Source: Hydractinia symbiolongicarpus (Eukaryota; Cnidaria; Hydrozoa; Anthoathecata; Hydractiniidae). Taken from it: a stretch of DNA of 64,000 nucleotides. The notes below the pieces were generated by a model. The model was not told where the DNA came from and did no database searches. It saw nothing but the letters and a program-made list of their open reading frames with translations. Positions 25,193 to 38,400 of the stretch are shown piece by piece (within the stretch, counting starts at the first letter, position 1; each line of letters begins with the position of its first letter). The stretch spans positions 14,570,001-14,634,000 of the forward strand of contig NC_079887.1 of NCBI RefSeq assembly GCF_029227915.1. The letters are read 5' to 3'. The translations under genes and the position numbers were made by a program.

Positions 25193-28100
25193 TCAATTGT
25201 CTTCACTTTCTTTTGTCGCCACCTTCTCCCGGTTGAGGGATTTCAGGACATAACCTTTGGTACATTCAAACTTTCTTCTGTCGTAACTATTGCTTCCGCA
25301 GCAAAATGTGTACTTTTCTGTACCAGGCAGCAAGTCTTTCAACTTTTTGGAGCAGCAGATTTTTGATTGTCTATCGTATGGCTCACTTCCGCAACATCTC
25401 TCACTTTTGCCAGGTGTTCTTTTGATAACCTATAAACAAACACTAAAATTATAAAACTTGAACCAAATTTTTGCATTTCGAAAAAAACAACAAAATTAGT
25501 TATCGCCTAATGTAAAAGTGAAGGTCGCTTACTTTTAAATCACAACAAATTTCTTTCTTAACATCAAAGGCTTTTTGATTGCAGCATCCTGTTGAATACC
25601 CTGCTGTTCTTTTCTCGATATTTCTCGAGCAGCATATCTGTTCTTTATTGTTAAACATTTCATATTTCCAGAGGCCCATACGACAACAGCCGGTGTCTCT
25701 GCCATAAATTCGTTTCTTGATTCCATAGTCGCAACATATACTCTTCCTACTGTCCATCATTTTGCGGAAGCAACATTTATCTTTGCCAGGCGTTCTTCGG
25801 ATGGTCTGTATATATCAATATAGAAATAAGTAATTTGAAAAAGGGGTTCACTTGACAGTTTGAGTCACTTTGAGACCAAGATTGGCCAGTGTGAAGCAAG
25901 TTAAAAAGAGATGGGTAGCTACACATTTGCTCTAGATCTGACAAAAACTTAATGTCTGAAGTATTTCAAAATTTCTCTTCTCCCAATTTTAGAAAGAGTT
26001 GGAACAATAAGACAAAATATTGGCAGAAGTTTATCTTTTTTGGTTTATTGTTTGGGTCAGAATCTAAGCCAGTGGGAGACACTACTCAATTATTAACTGT
26101 TCCATTAAAACAAGGACAGTATTCAGTATAATTGCTGAACTATGATTGGATGAATGCAAAAGTTGATGCAGAAATATGTTTTAGTACTCGTAGCATATTT
26201 CTGTTACCAGTGACAAGATACAAAATCAAATTTGGCAATAAAAGTATTGTTGAATCCTCTGTCAAAAAAAATTAATATACATACCCCTCCATTGCAGCAC
26301 GACTCTCTCCGAAAGTCATATGTGGATTCTTTACAACATTTAGTAAATATCCCAGCAATTCTTGGTGCTATCTTTTCGGCGCAACAAATTGTCTTCTTAG
26401 GATCATGAAGAATCTTACCACAACATTTTGCTTTCACCGTCAAGCTGATAGCAAAATAGTAATGACGTTTAGGTCCAAATAAAAAAGTAAAAAGTACAGA
26501 AAAAATATTTACAAGTGGATATGATCTATATTATAATACCCGCATACGTCTGTCTGCCACGCAAAATAGTGGCTTAGCTGCGTAAGTAGCGAGACGCACG
26601 TAATGCAGTGTAAAAGGGGAGGGCGAACGCGTGGATTTTTCCACGGGCTAACGACTGGTATAGCAATAATTCTCTAAAAAAAGTAAAAAAAGTCTTACTC
26701 GAAGAGTAAATTCGGAGTGCGTGCTCCGTTACAACAAAACTCATAACTCTTCTGAAAAACTTCGTTTCTGCAGCAACCGTGCGTCTTCAAATCAATCAAC
26801 TCTCTACCACAACACGATTTTTCACCTCGTTGATAGAACTAAAGCAGAAATGATTTGTTTATGTATGAACATGTAGAAATGGTTACAGAACCCTAACAAT
26901 ACCAAGAATATGTGTAGAGTTAACCATAGTTAAAATAAATTAAAAACTCACTTTTCCATAGCAACAGCCTGAATTAACATCGGTTTTCCTGAATACTTTG
27001 CCACCACAACAATCTTGAGATGATGGGTTGTAGGCTCGTGATCCACAGCATACAGTAAATCTACTGAATTTTGGGCTTAAACTTTTACCACAACAAACAA
27101 AATATCTTGGCGTCGCTGAGAAATATGTTTTTCCGCCACATACCATATAGGCGCTCACACCTAAAACATGTACAAAGATTTACGTCACATTTATTTAAGT
27201 TTTGTGATGCAGATTTTTATTATTTTTATCTTTTTATTTACAAATTATACGGAGCGTTATTATTGTAGTTATTCGCCCAAATGTTACTGTTCTTTTGTTC
27301 AAAAATGTCGCTATCTCTATCGTAAAAAAAGTTACTAAAATGGTATTAATTAAATAAATTGAAAGAGACACCCAACTAAAAAAGTTATTTTTTGCAGCAA
27401 ACTTTGTAACCTAAAAATTATTTATAGTATCAGTGATATAACATATCAAAACAATAAAATAACAGTAAATAATCTCCGTCACATTTAACCCCATTTATAT
27501 TGAGCGGGTTTGCATGATCTCAGTTTTATTTAAATACTCTTCCAACAAACATTTTCTCTATTGATAAAAAAAATTAAACCCTATTTTGGGAGTTGCCATG
27601 GGTACCAACGAAACAACCAGCGATTTTAAGCAATATTAACGTATTCGAAAGTGTAATAAAATATCAACTAATTTAAAAACAAAATTTACACACCAACCAA
27701 TCTAGCCCACACATAATGATCAGTAATAATAACGCATCTTCCCAGAAAAAATCATAACGTCGTAGCAAATCGGACAATTTATAAAATTAAATAATATTTT
27801 TTATGTATCTAAGAAATTTAATAAAATATTGGTAGTTTACTTTTATGGTATTAGTTTAAACATTATAAATTACGTGAAAGCAATACACCGTTTACACATT
27901 ACACATTACACATTACATACACTATTTATTTCCCCTTTTTTTTTATTCTTCTTTATTCAAACTTTAAAAAGTTGATATAAACGGTGTATTATATATATAT
28001 GCGTATGAACAGTAGAGTATGACACTGATATCTAGATTATTTCAAAGTTTGAATAAAGAAGAATAAAAAAGGGGAAATAAATAGTCTTTCAAAAGAATAT

Positions 28101-28519
28101 TGGATGTTTAGGACGAACTTTGGGAACGGTTTAAACTTACTTAAAAATTTACTTAAAAATATTATCTAACGTTAATTTAAGAAGTCAAAGTTAAAAATTT
28201 ATTTCCGTAAAAAAAGATCCTCCCAGAACTTTATTAGCAAATTTCGATTACTTTCTTATTTTACAATGTTGTTCGCTCGCGGGAAGAAATTTGGCAACAA
28301 TTAAGATAGTGAATTGAAACGTATGAGTATTGAAAAGTCTGTGCTGTGTAAAATCATCACGAAAAGTAGTTACGAGACTAAAAAACGCGCAAAATACATC
28401 TACGACACATAGCATATGTAAAACAATGAAACACATGCCGAATTTGAACAAAATGTGAATCACTAACCTTGATAAATATTTAGAAGCAAAAACGAATATA
28501 ACAAAAATGTCTTCATCAT
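25193..28519 (-). CDS. Galaxin-like secreted double-cysteine repeat protein, complete, 6 exons
   Basis: Exons in order: 28519-28468, 27160-26952, 26838-26699, 26444-26285, 25805-25533, 25429-25193; 356 aa. Exon 1 encodes MMKTFLLYSFLLLNIYQ, a signal peptide. The mature chain has about 20 CC pairs spaced roughly 10-25 residues apart, with text such as CCGSRAYNPSSQDCCGGK that is characteristic of galaxin, first described from the coral skeletal organic matrix. No membrane segment follows the signal, so it should be secreted and heavily disulfide-bonded. The C-terminal 30 residues lose the repeat and become basic/acidic. Several introns carry insertions, including a Helitron-like element between exons 3 and 4. 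Galaxin-like proteins also occur in non-calcifying animals, so a role in mineral deposition should not be assumed. The start could be either of two adjacent ATGs. Confidence 0.85.
26529..26659 (+). mobile_element. Helitron-like short element in galaxin-like intron 3
   Basis: A full-length copy: TAATACCCGCATACGTCTG at the left, conserved middle, and GTGGATTTTTCCAC hairpin followed by GGGCTAACGACTGG at the right. It lies between exons 3 and 4 of the galaxin-like gene, 39 bp past the exon 3 donor. Confidence 0.65.
27920..28085. repeat. Long inverted repeat in galaxin-like intron 1
   Basis: About 42-45-bp arms (ACTATTTATTTCCCC... at 27921-27965, and its complement at 28044-28085, differing by the length of an A/T run) flank an AT-rich spacer containing AAACGGTGTATT, which itself pairs with AATACACCGTTT at 27882. 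A tandem CACATTA run precedes it. Probably a fold-back insertion. Confidence 0.7.
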
Positions 28520-28585
28520 GAAGACCGTCGTCCGTTCTGTTTAGCAACACTGTTGAAATTGAATGTTGTTAAGAAGCTCACACGT

Positions 28586-28616
28586 TTAAAAAGGCGTTCG
28601 CGCTGCTATGACGTCA
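28586..28616 (-). promoter_or_regulatory. Possible galaxin-like core promoter: CRE palindrome and TATA-like run
   Basis: On the minus strand a perfect TGACGTCA palindrome (28609-28616) lies about 90 bp upstream of the start codon and is followed 20-30 bp later by a TTTTTAAAC run that could act as a TATA element. Spacing fits a short 5' UTR. TGACGTCA is the classical CREB/ATF site; its use here is inference. Confidence 0.35.
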
Positions 28617-28749
28617 TAAAATAATTAAAGTATTATTTTTAACGGCTTATTGATGTCACTGGTAAACAAAGGTAAGAAAAACTGGTTTTCACATGGACGT
28701 AATATAGCACTTTCAAAAGCTATTTTTTGTATATTCGTAGATTTAATCC

Positions 28750-29440
28750 AAAGAAGGAGAATTTTCAATTGTTGCCGTCCAAACATTGATAGGATAGAAA
28801 GTTTCTGCGGAAGTGAAGTGGAAAAGAATTATTAGATGTTGCGAAACTATGCATGACACTTTTAAAAGGGTGTTAATTATCACACATCCTAATAATATAT
28901 CCTAATATAGATCTTTTTTTCTTTTAACCCACAGGAACAATCAAAGATACGCACAATAAGCCAAATTTTGAAACGCATTTCTCACCTGAAAGTTCACAAC
29001 CCGTTTATTTTCAATTATATAAACAGCAAATGCATTTTAACTAAAATGGCTGAAAAAAACTTATAAATTTTTAATTTAAGTAGACTTACATTTTGAATTG
29101 CATGAAATTATCAAATACATTACACCGATGATACTCGCCCGTCATGATCAGAGGCTAGATTGGGCTGACCATTTTTAGTAGAAAATGGACACACGGATGT
29201 GTCACGACAAACAATCATCTATGAAATTACTTTTTCGATATTTGTGATTGTGTTAACGAAAAAGGAAAAAGTGTTTAATTTGGGAAAGGAAATTTTCAGT
29301 TGTTGCCGCCCAAACATTACAAGGATAGAAAGTTTCTAGGAAAGTAATGTGAAAAAGAATTTTTACGATGATGCGAAACTGTACATGACACTTTAAAAAT
29401 GTGTTAATTATCACATATGTAGATCCTAATAAGGATAAAT
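28750..29440. repeat. Duplicated 155-bp block upstream of the galaxin-like gene
   Basis: 28750-28910 and 29285-29440 share an order of conserved pieces: GTTGCCG(T/C)CCAAACATT, AGGATAGAAAGTTTCT, GATG(T/A)TGCGAAACT, then ATGACACTTT and GTTAATTATCACA. They are direct copies about 530 bp apart. Confidence 0.6.
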
Positions 29441-30113
29441 TTTACATGTTTTCAACCCACTGACAATAAATTACAACAAATAATTATTTTAAATGGAATT
29501 AAAAACAAAGCTGTCAACATTTTGTTAAGGTATGACCAATTTTCTTAGCTGCATATCATGTTTTTTTTTAATTCATTCGTATATAAAACATACCTTACCT
29601 AGACGGAAAATATAACCATGTCAATTAAAAAAAAGGCAGCTTCAAAATGCTGTTTTTATTTTTTATATTAACTGACCGAATACTCATGCTCTATGAAATA
29701 GTTCTTGCGGTACATCGTTGTTTATTGATGCAGTTTTGTTCCCTTATATTAAAAATATATTATTTGCAAATAATAATATTGTTTAAAGTTGACAAAAAAG
29801 ATCTAAAATAAGTCCCATATCATCTTACCAGACTGTCCAAACGTTTTATTCGCCGAAACTTGCAGGTTTTTCTGTTGTTGTATTGGCTTCCAAATTCGTT
29901 TTTCTTATGGCAGTTGGTTTTAAACTCTTATCTAGATCTTTTTTTTGTAGTTCTTTCTGCACTTGAGTGTCAAGAAACAAACTATAGCTGTTTTATAATT
30001 CTTTCACTCTTTTTTAACACAATAAATGAAACCAAATAATAGATATGTACTTGTCTGGGCTTTGGAGAATTTTGGTTGCGGATGGCCCGAAGTTACCCAC
30101 CTCTAGTGTCTTT

Positions 30114-30240
30114 ATTAATAACCATTGTCTATCTGTCTCTGCGCAAAATAGTACCACAGTAGCGAGACACACGAAGCGTGGTATATAAAGGACTGTTCCT
30201 TTAAACGACCCTGTGGATTATCTACGGATCCCTGATCAGT
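30114..30240 (+). mobile_element. Diverged Helitron-like short element
   Basis: Recognisable blocks are CTATCTGTCTCTGCGCAAAA, CAGTAGCGAGACACACGAAG and a decayed hairpin CTGTGGATTATCTACGG. Older than the other copies. Confidence 0.45.
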
Positions 30241-32978
30241 CTCTTTAATAAATAGCCGTATATTCTTAAAAATTCCAGCGCCGCGGCCTAATTTTGAATT
30301 CCGAAAAAAGCCGTGTTTTACCGGCTTTCTTTTTATCCATCGCGCGTTCACCAATCACGAAGCTCAATTTTCAGTAACAATTAACCCAAGTTTATCGCAG
30401 CTTAATGTACCGACGGAGGAAAATGCCACGATCGGAATACGCTCACAAAGACCATTTCGGATTAAAAGTAATGCTGTAGTCTCCCTTTGAGCTTTTTCTC
30501 CTCAACATATTTACTATGGGAATAGTAATTTTCTGTATGTTTTGTTAACATAAATGTATTGTCACGTTTTTTGACCATTTACAAATTTTCAATTTTTATT
30601 TTTGTTAAATTTTATTTTAAATTCATCCAATGGATAAATTTTATATTACTCACGACGTTTCAAAATATGCTTTAGTATTTTTGGTTTTCTTGCCATCCTA
30701 TAAATTTGTTTCTGTTTGCATCAACACAGTGACGTTATTTTTGACGTCATATCCAATTGGTTTGTTTCTTTTGCGTCGTGTGGTGGGATGTATATATATA
30801 TATAGTTCTCACATCAATAAAAAGTAAGAATTATTTTGATTATTTAGATAGATTAAAGGATAACTATATTCGTTTTGGGACAAAGGAGTTGATAAATCGC
30901 GAGCAATCATCTGCCGAATATGGTAAATTAACATTAGTTATGCTCAGTTTATATGATAAACAAGTTATTGCACTTGCTATCGAAAACTATCGTCATATTT
31001 GTTTACTTTTTAGTTCTCGTATGTTTTTATATATAAATAAATCTGAATTTTTTTTAGCGCTCATAGCTTTCTACATCTGCATACATTACTTGTGATTTCT
31101 ATGCTACATATTAATTTCTGATTTTCATATCAGTATATTTTGCATTTTTTTACTTTTGAAAATTGGAGTATTCCTCGCAAAAATGTAGGTACACTAGTCG
31201 TCTTCATGATTGAACTCTTCTGGACTTATTTCGTGGAAATCAAAAAAGAAAGAAAATTGAGTACAAAAAGGGTTTTTAGCTTTTTTATAAGTTGCTTGTA
31301 TTATGGAATAAGCGTGTTTTTTTTTGTATAAAATATATTTTCTGATATTAAGAATTTTAAATGAGATCGATAAGAGCTTTTGACAAACAAATATTAAACA
31401 ATAAGTAGCTAGGCTGCTTTATCAAAATAATGTGATGAACACATAAAAATAATTCACTTTTGCAAAATTTTAGTTTTTAATGGCGGGGAAAAAATAAACA
31501 TCACACAGTTCATGTTTGATATCTGTCGGTGAACCATTTCATCCCTCTTTCTAAAACACGTGGAGTATTTTTTATATTAAGCTAGCCCCAAGAGATGTGG
31601 CGGTCAAATTGTTGGACGGCTTCTGTCCAGTTTTTGTCCCAAGAGATCTACGTAAAGACGCGCTAACAAAAAAATTGTATGCTCTTTTGCGGTTTAGGGT
31701 GATTAAATAATTTCGTAACGCCTAAGGGTTGAGGGGGGAGGGATAGTCATTTTTGTAACGAACTGTTACGAAAATTTAGGGGTGAGTGAAGAAAAAGAAC
31801 TCTTTTGTTATGCAACAGAGAATTTTTATGTATTGCGAATATTTTCAGTTATCTTAATGTAGATTCTACATCTTTAATTTGTTTTTTGCCTCTTGACTTA
31901 CACAAAAGTACCTCTTACGTGCTAAATAAATGGCCCTGTTATATTTTTTCTCATATTAGAGCACTAGTTGGCGTGATAATCTGTTACATGAAGATGTTTG
32001 GTACAATAAAAAATGAATAAATGTTACGTAACAAGGCAGGTGGGTTGTTGGGTGGTACTAGATTTGTTACGATGGGTGGGAGTGGGAGGGTGGTAAAAAT
32101 TGTCGAATTGAGGTGTGACGTAATTTTGAATGACTTTTTTAACGGAAAATTTAATCAAATGAAGGCTTTAAAAACCTTCGCCTATGTCAATTTTTCTAAA
32201 AGAGTCTTGTAAAAGTAAAGCGTAAATCAATGAAATCCACGGTGTTTTTTCACACGAAACGTTTTTACTGAGACATAACTTAGTAACGGTGTTTAGTGGA
32301 CTCTCTATATGTCGAACACCCAAGGGAACAGAAATTTTATTCGAGACAGAAACGTTTTGAGAGAAAGAGATCTAATTTGCTTGGAAATGACAGAAAGAGA
32401 CAAAGTTGAGTGATGGAGATAAGGTGATGTTAGAGACAAAAAGTTTTTAAGAGATTTCATATTGAATTTCAATAAACAATTATTAATTCCATATAGAAAC
32501 CAGACTGTGTAAACAAAAACAAACATGCTTGAGAAACAAAGGTGCGACTCCTTTGAAAGGTGAATATATCTTTAAATTCTTTCCCAACCTTTAAATCTGT
32601 GTTGTTGTTTCTTATAGAAGGTATAAATTAGAGACTGTACCTTTTCTTCAAAAATAAAATCGTTTGCTCTTCATAAAATGATACATAAAATGATTTATGA
32701 AATTTCATTTGTCAACAGCCAAAAGCGAATAATAACATAAAACACTTATGTAATGAAATTTTTGTCAGGGTTATTTCTACATCATACAGCATTAAGTGTT
32801 GCAAACAGGACGATTGTTAAAACCGCATGGGATTTTTTGTATAAATATAATTATAAACAACAAAGTGTCTTCCAATGGGTTCTAGTCAAAAAAGAGATTT
32901 ATAAACACAGATCTATATGCATATATTTATGTCATGCAGATTGTGAAATGTTCTGGAATTATGCATATTAAACAATTA

Positions 32979-34914
32979 CAACCTCGTCCCCAGGCCCATT
33001 TTTCTCTTTCTGACAATCTCGGACGGCGAGAAGAAATGACCCTGGGCCACACTGGTCAGTTCTGCTATCTGATTGGTTTCTCAAGTTTCCGTTAATTATG
33101 AAGATAAATTAATTTATGCGTAAAAAAATAAATAATAACAGAAAAACAATAATGGCGGACAGCGTCCCTTTCGCACACACACTTAACGTGCAAACAAAAT
33201 TAAATAGCTTTTAATTTTACTTTTAGAGACTGTTAAAGTAAGCTTCTGTTTTTTTTTTCGCAGTGCAGTTGAGGAAGTAGCTACTAGACTAGATATAGAA
33301 AGGCTAGCTATGCTAGCTTTTGTGCACAGGGTATAGTAAAAAACACAATGTAGGTTTGCTCGAACACATGTTTAGCAGCTATCTAGCTAGCTCAAATACA
33401 ACACAAGGTATATACAGGTATACATAACTAATCCTCCCGAACAGACCTTCTTTTACACTCTAGCTAATATTTTTTCTAAAGGAGGCAGAACACATAAACA
33501 TAAAAATAAATAAAAATAAATAAAAATAAATAAAAATAAATAAAAAATAAAGATAAACAAAAAAATCACATGCTGTTGATTTGGTTGAAAAAGGTTAAAA
33601 AACTGCATTAAAAAGTTTATACCATTTAATTAACCAAATAGTTATATGCTTAATTAATCTGTACGTACCTTCTAATTAGTCTTAATTAATCGGTTACAGA
33701 TTAAATAACAATCGGTTACAGATTTTAAATAACAATTGATTACAGATTAAATAACAATTTTCTCTGACTGCATGAAATGTAACATCCTATGTTTTATGAC
33801 TTTTAATCTCTTAGTAAAGCAACAAACATAAAATTATTGAAGAAAGTCAATTGGTTTGACCGTAGTGGTCATTTAGTTGTAAATGAGTTTCCAGGGACCC
33901 GTTTTGTGAAAAACCAAAAGTGCAGTATGATGAAAAAGAAAGATGAAAAAGAAAGATATTGAGCTAAAACTTGTTAGGAGATGCTTTTAGGCTGGTCTGA
34001 TGGGATTAGCATAAAAATGATTCTGTAATAGCTATACTTTCCGAATTTCAGACAGTTATAAATTTTGACCTAACAATAACAAGTTAGGTAAAAAAATTTT
34101 GACAATACGATTTTATTTAGGTGTATATGCACGTTACAACAACAATAACAGACAAAAGGAGCCATTATTATTATATACGTCTAAACGTATATATCTGATC
34201 TGTATCTTACACATGGTTACGTTGATGACGTTTGATAACTCAATACTAGTATAATATATAGCTACACGCGACCATAATGCCGCCGTGATAAAGCTTCAAC
34301 TTAGGTTTATAGAGGTTTATGTCAGCAATAAGTCGCCTGCAAGACAAAAATGGAATTAGAAAGATTGCATGTTCCTAAAAAAATACTAAAAACTTAACTA
34401 GCTATAGCTAGGCATCTTCAGTGTAATTCTAATCACAAAACCCTCTGATAATTCTGTGGCTAGCTAAAAGTACTTTCACTTTTAACTATAATATAAAATA
34501 AAGATAGCTAAAAATCATAACTACCTTGGTTTGCACAACCTTTGTAGCTACAAAAGTGCGTCTTAGGCTTTTGCTAGCTAGCTAGATATAGATGGCTGAA
34601 AACTTTAAAATAAGTATATATTTAAAATTTTGTATGTAGCCAAAATAAAGCGAAGACAACACTGCAATCATATTTCCTCGAAGCAAAAACTCCAAACACT
34701 TTAGCTAACTTGTTTCTGATTAAAAATAAAACATAAATTATAGCAATACGGTGTTCTCGGCGGTCCGCATGCAATTCTTAACAAAATGACCAAATTTTGA
34801 ATACATTAAAAATTAGCACGAATCGTGCTGATTTTAACCAGCCTGGCCCAGGGTCATTTCTTCGCGCCGTCTCGGATATCAAAAAAGCGAAAAATTGCCC
34901 TGGGAACGAGGTTG
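32979..34914. mobile_element. 1.94-kb non-autonomous TIR transposon with perfect 9-bp target duplication
   Basis: The ends CAACCTCGTCCCCAGG and its inverse CCTGGGAACGAGGTTG open imperfect TIRs of about 80 bp that include GGACGGCGAGAAGAAATGAC. AAACAATTA is duplicated exactly at 32970-32978 and 34915-34923. The interior is rich in TAGCTAGC and has no transposase. A 9-bp duplication with long TIRs fits Mutator-like elements, or Merlin; the class is inference. Confidence 0.8.
33501..33550 (+). repeat. (TAAAAATAAA)n microsatellite
   Basis: Five decamer units inside the 1.94-kb TIR element. Confidence 0.85.
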
Positions 34915-35426
34915 AAACAATTATTGTCCAGAATAACAATAACCCTAACCTTTATACATAATATATAATACCGGGATGAATATGCATAATTTCTAACTAT
35001 TCATATTTGCTGTACGATATATAATTTATAATTAAAGCAAGGTATTTGTAATCGTATTTATTCTTCTATATGGTAATTTTTAAAAAATAACTACTTAAAA
35101 ATTATGTATTTTTGAATTATAAAAAAAAAATTATAGAAATTATAAAGCCAACTTAAAATTCAATATTTTTATAGATATGATAAATATTTAATATGCTATA
35201 AACTAAAAAATATAATTATAACTAACATCCAAACATGGGACATTTCGAACTAAGAACTAAACCACATATACTTTAAATACATGTACAAAAAAAATTTTTT
35301 TGACGCGAAAATACCACAACAGACAAGAATTATGAAGCTTTATATACATCTAGTTAAGCCAAATAAACGACTTTTTTAATCTCACATGATTTTTTCAAAC
35401 AGAACGTAAAAAAACTTTTGAATCTA

Positions 35427-38400
35427 TTATTTGGTTAAGCGGTACATATAAATTCCATCGTCTTTTCCAACACATTTACGATCACCATTCGTGCAAACCT
35501 GATAAGCAGTGTTGCAACAATCATTTACAGATGAACTCGCTGTCGTTGAGTTCGACTTCGACGCCCAGCATTCTCCCCAAAACTGAATTCCAAAGATGTT
35601 AAACCCACCAGTCTTTGCTAGTTTAGCACATTCGCAGAGTATTCTAAACAGGTCAAATGGTTTAAAGAGCTATTCCTATAAAAATTTGATGCGCTTTGAA
35701 TTGTAAATAAGTGATTCGCTTACCTTCTTGTAAAGAAATCAAAGTTTTGCCAATCAATTTGATTACGAAAGTTGCCTATTAATTCAAAATCTGGGTCTTC
35801 CTGAGGGATTTTCTGTTTGCAACCAACAGAAGTAAATGAACCCCCAAATGAATATTCCGCACAATGGAAACCTAGTGGAGAAATAAGTGTTTTATCATTT
35901 CTCAACTGTCAAAAACATCCGTCTCAAAAATCGACAATAATTTCGGAGAAACTTTGTCACCACCCACAAATTCAATTGACTTTCAATTTATTTATTTTGT
36001 CACAAAAGGAAAATGTAACACAATGACGATTGAAAATCAATTATTAAACAAAAGGCATACTCTTATATAAGTCAAATATGACTTTAGGACATTTCTTTAA
36101 AACAGACCCAAGCGTCAGTAAGAAGAGCTTGTTTGGACCGTTGTGAAACAAAGGCAACACTAACCAGAATCAACTGAGTTGGAACAGCTCTGAGTTGATA
36201 AATTAAGTGGATCAATATTTTTACAATGTGGACAGGATCGTCCAGCAGGACAAACACACTTTCCATTTACACATGTCTAAAAAAGCATCCGTAAACTTTA
36301 TTTAAAAAAAAAGAATTGTATTCATGCGTGCACAAGAGTTTAACAACAACGCAGAGGAAACAGATTTTACAACAACGACTTGCAATAGAGAAGCTGTGAA
36401 AGTAGTAAGAAGCACTTACACCACCATTCTTGCACTTGCCATCACAAGGGTAGTAAGGTTTACCATAGATATTGCTAGCATCATGTTGCGAGCAATCCAA
36501 CCCGCCAAATGTTGGAAAGCAATAACAAACGCCTTGGTTAGTGCATACCTGAAGTAGAAAGGAATCATAAAAGCAACTCACGCACAATTTTTATTTCTGT
36601 TTTATAAAAAAATTGATGCATTTTTGTAAATTTAGGCGGATTTAAGTTTTAATACCCGTATACGTCTGTCTGTCTGTCACCCAAAATGGTAACCGCAGTA
36701 GCAAGACACACGAAATGCGGTAAGCAAAGGATGGCCGAACCCATGGATTTATCTACGGGCCACTGACTAGTTATATTTATTGTTTTGAAACATTGACAGT
36801 TTTTCTCGCAGTGTATATTCAAGTCATGCATCAGTAGCAAAAAAATGTTTTTAGGTATTATTAAGACGTTGACCATCATCCAGAGTCTGAGAGCGCAAGC
36901 AGAAAAAGAATCAAGAAATGTTTTAAATATGCTGAATAATGTTTTCCTCTTTTGGTATTCCATCAAAATATCTTACCCCTTGTCCGCTTTTACAAATACC
37001 ATGACATTTTGGAAAAGCTAAATCATTTCTGTTTCTACATCTATGTTGATAGCAAACCTAAAAAAAATATTACATAAAAATCAATATTCATTGGTTTTTA
37101 AATATATATATATGTAACATTTCTGTCATTTAATCTGTGCATCCACAAAGAAAATTGCCCAAACAAAAGATGTCTGGATATTAGTTGAGTTACCTTATCC
37201 AAGTTGTCGTCGCATTTCGCGCCATCTTGCGGATATGTTGGGCTTTCCTTGTCATAAACAAACATAGTCACAGCTCTAAATTATAAAGTGAAACAGCCAT
37301 AGCACTAGGTTTTGAATGCTAAAAAGTTAAATACCTATAGGAACTGCTCATCTGGTTTTGTCCGGGGTTTTTTAGCCTAACTGATGAACACTATCGTTAC
37401 TTATGACAAACAATCAAATCAAAAGATATGAAGTCCACTGCAAGAAATCTAAAAAAAAAAAAATAAAAAAATAAAGTTTTATTTACTTACTTGCAAGTTT
37501 TTTGTCCATCCGAGTACATTGAGACTCTTCTACTTGTACCGAGGAGAGGAAAAGTTGGTAAATTGTTACCATGACAATGAATTCTGCCACAAGGAAGATC
37601 GCTAAATGAAAAATGTGATTAAACATGAAAACCTTGCTACATAGTGGATGTGTATGCAGTGGTATACTTCTCATATATCAAATAAGGTAATCAGTCATGG
37701 TTGGCTATTTTTTATATGTACGTCTGCTGCATTCACCGTAACTAAACCTTCACGAGCAAAGTTTCTCGAATATTTTGATTACTAACAACTGTGTATATTT
37801 AATCTTGTTCATACCGAACTGGTATAAAGGACAAAGGACAATGTTTAGATCCAATCAAACATCTACAATCATGTTTATAAATTTTTGGAAAATGGAAGGT
37901 TTTTTGTTTGTTTTTCGAAATGACAAATTCTCTGTAGCCAAAGTGCTGCGGGGGTTCTGCTTTGGCAAGTGTGTAGGTCTGATAAAGAATCGTTGATACT
38001 GAAGTTAAGCATTTATTCCAATAAATTTTCGAACATGATGGTAATTTTAATAATCTTGCTTAATACATAAATTTTGTACTTATTATTAGAGGTCCATATC
38101 TGCCTTTTCCTCCCTAACGCCGTAAAATGATTTTTGCAATTGTAAATCGTATAAATCAGTACTGTTCTACTTTACCTTGTCTGGCATGCAAGATAAGATC
38201 CATCCATTGACTGGCCGCAATTTTCAAATTCATTTGGATTTGTGAGCGATGCTGTAGGCACACATGTGTTTTTATTCCACTTTGCATCTAAGTAAAGAAA
38301 ATAATATAGGGTGAGTCTAATTATGGAACTTCAGCTTTATAGTCATTTCTAATTGAACATTACAATTAGCAATGATGCTTACTCTTGCCCCATAAGTATT

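Larger units (their letters stand above)
28620..35426. other. Gene-free interval between galaxin-like and ADAM genes
   Basis: Open frames here have no family resemblance and no exon chain. Contents are the duplicated block, a decayed Helitron-like copy, a G-rich stretch with TTGTTACG motifs at 31.7-32.1 kb and the 1.94-kb TIR element. Confidence 0.45.

Noticed and set aside
27880..27920. CRISPR-like short direct repeats (CACATTA units)
   Set aside because: Simple tandem repeat without spacers, in an animal intron.
30630..31331. Three neighbouring frames rich in hydrophobic residues, possible membrane gene
   Set aside because: Frames do not join by plausible splice sites and show no family pattern; typical of T-rich DNA.
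31700..32130. G-rich region with TTGTTACG motifs as a possible LINE or DIRS remnant
   Set aside because: It looks repeat-derived, but I cannot see coding sequence or ends that would support a class.
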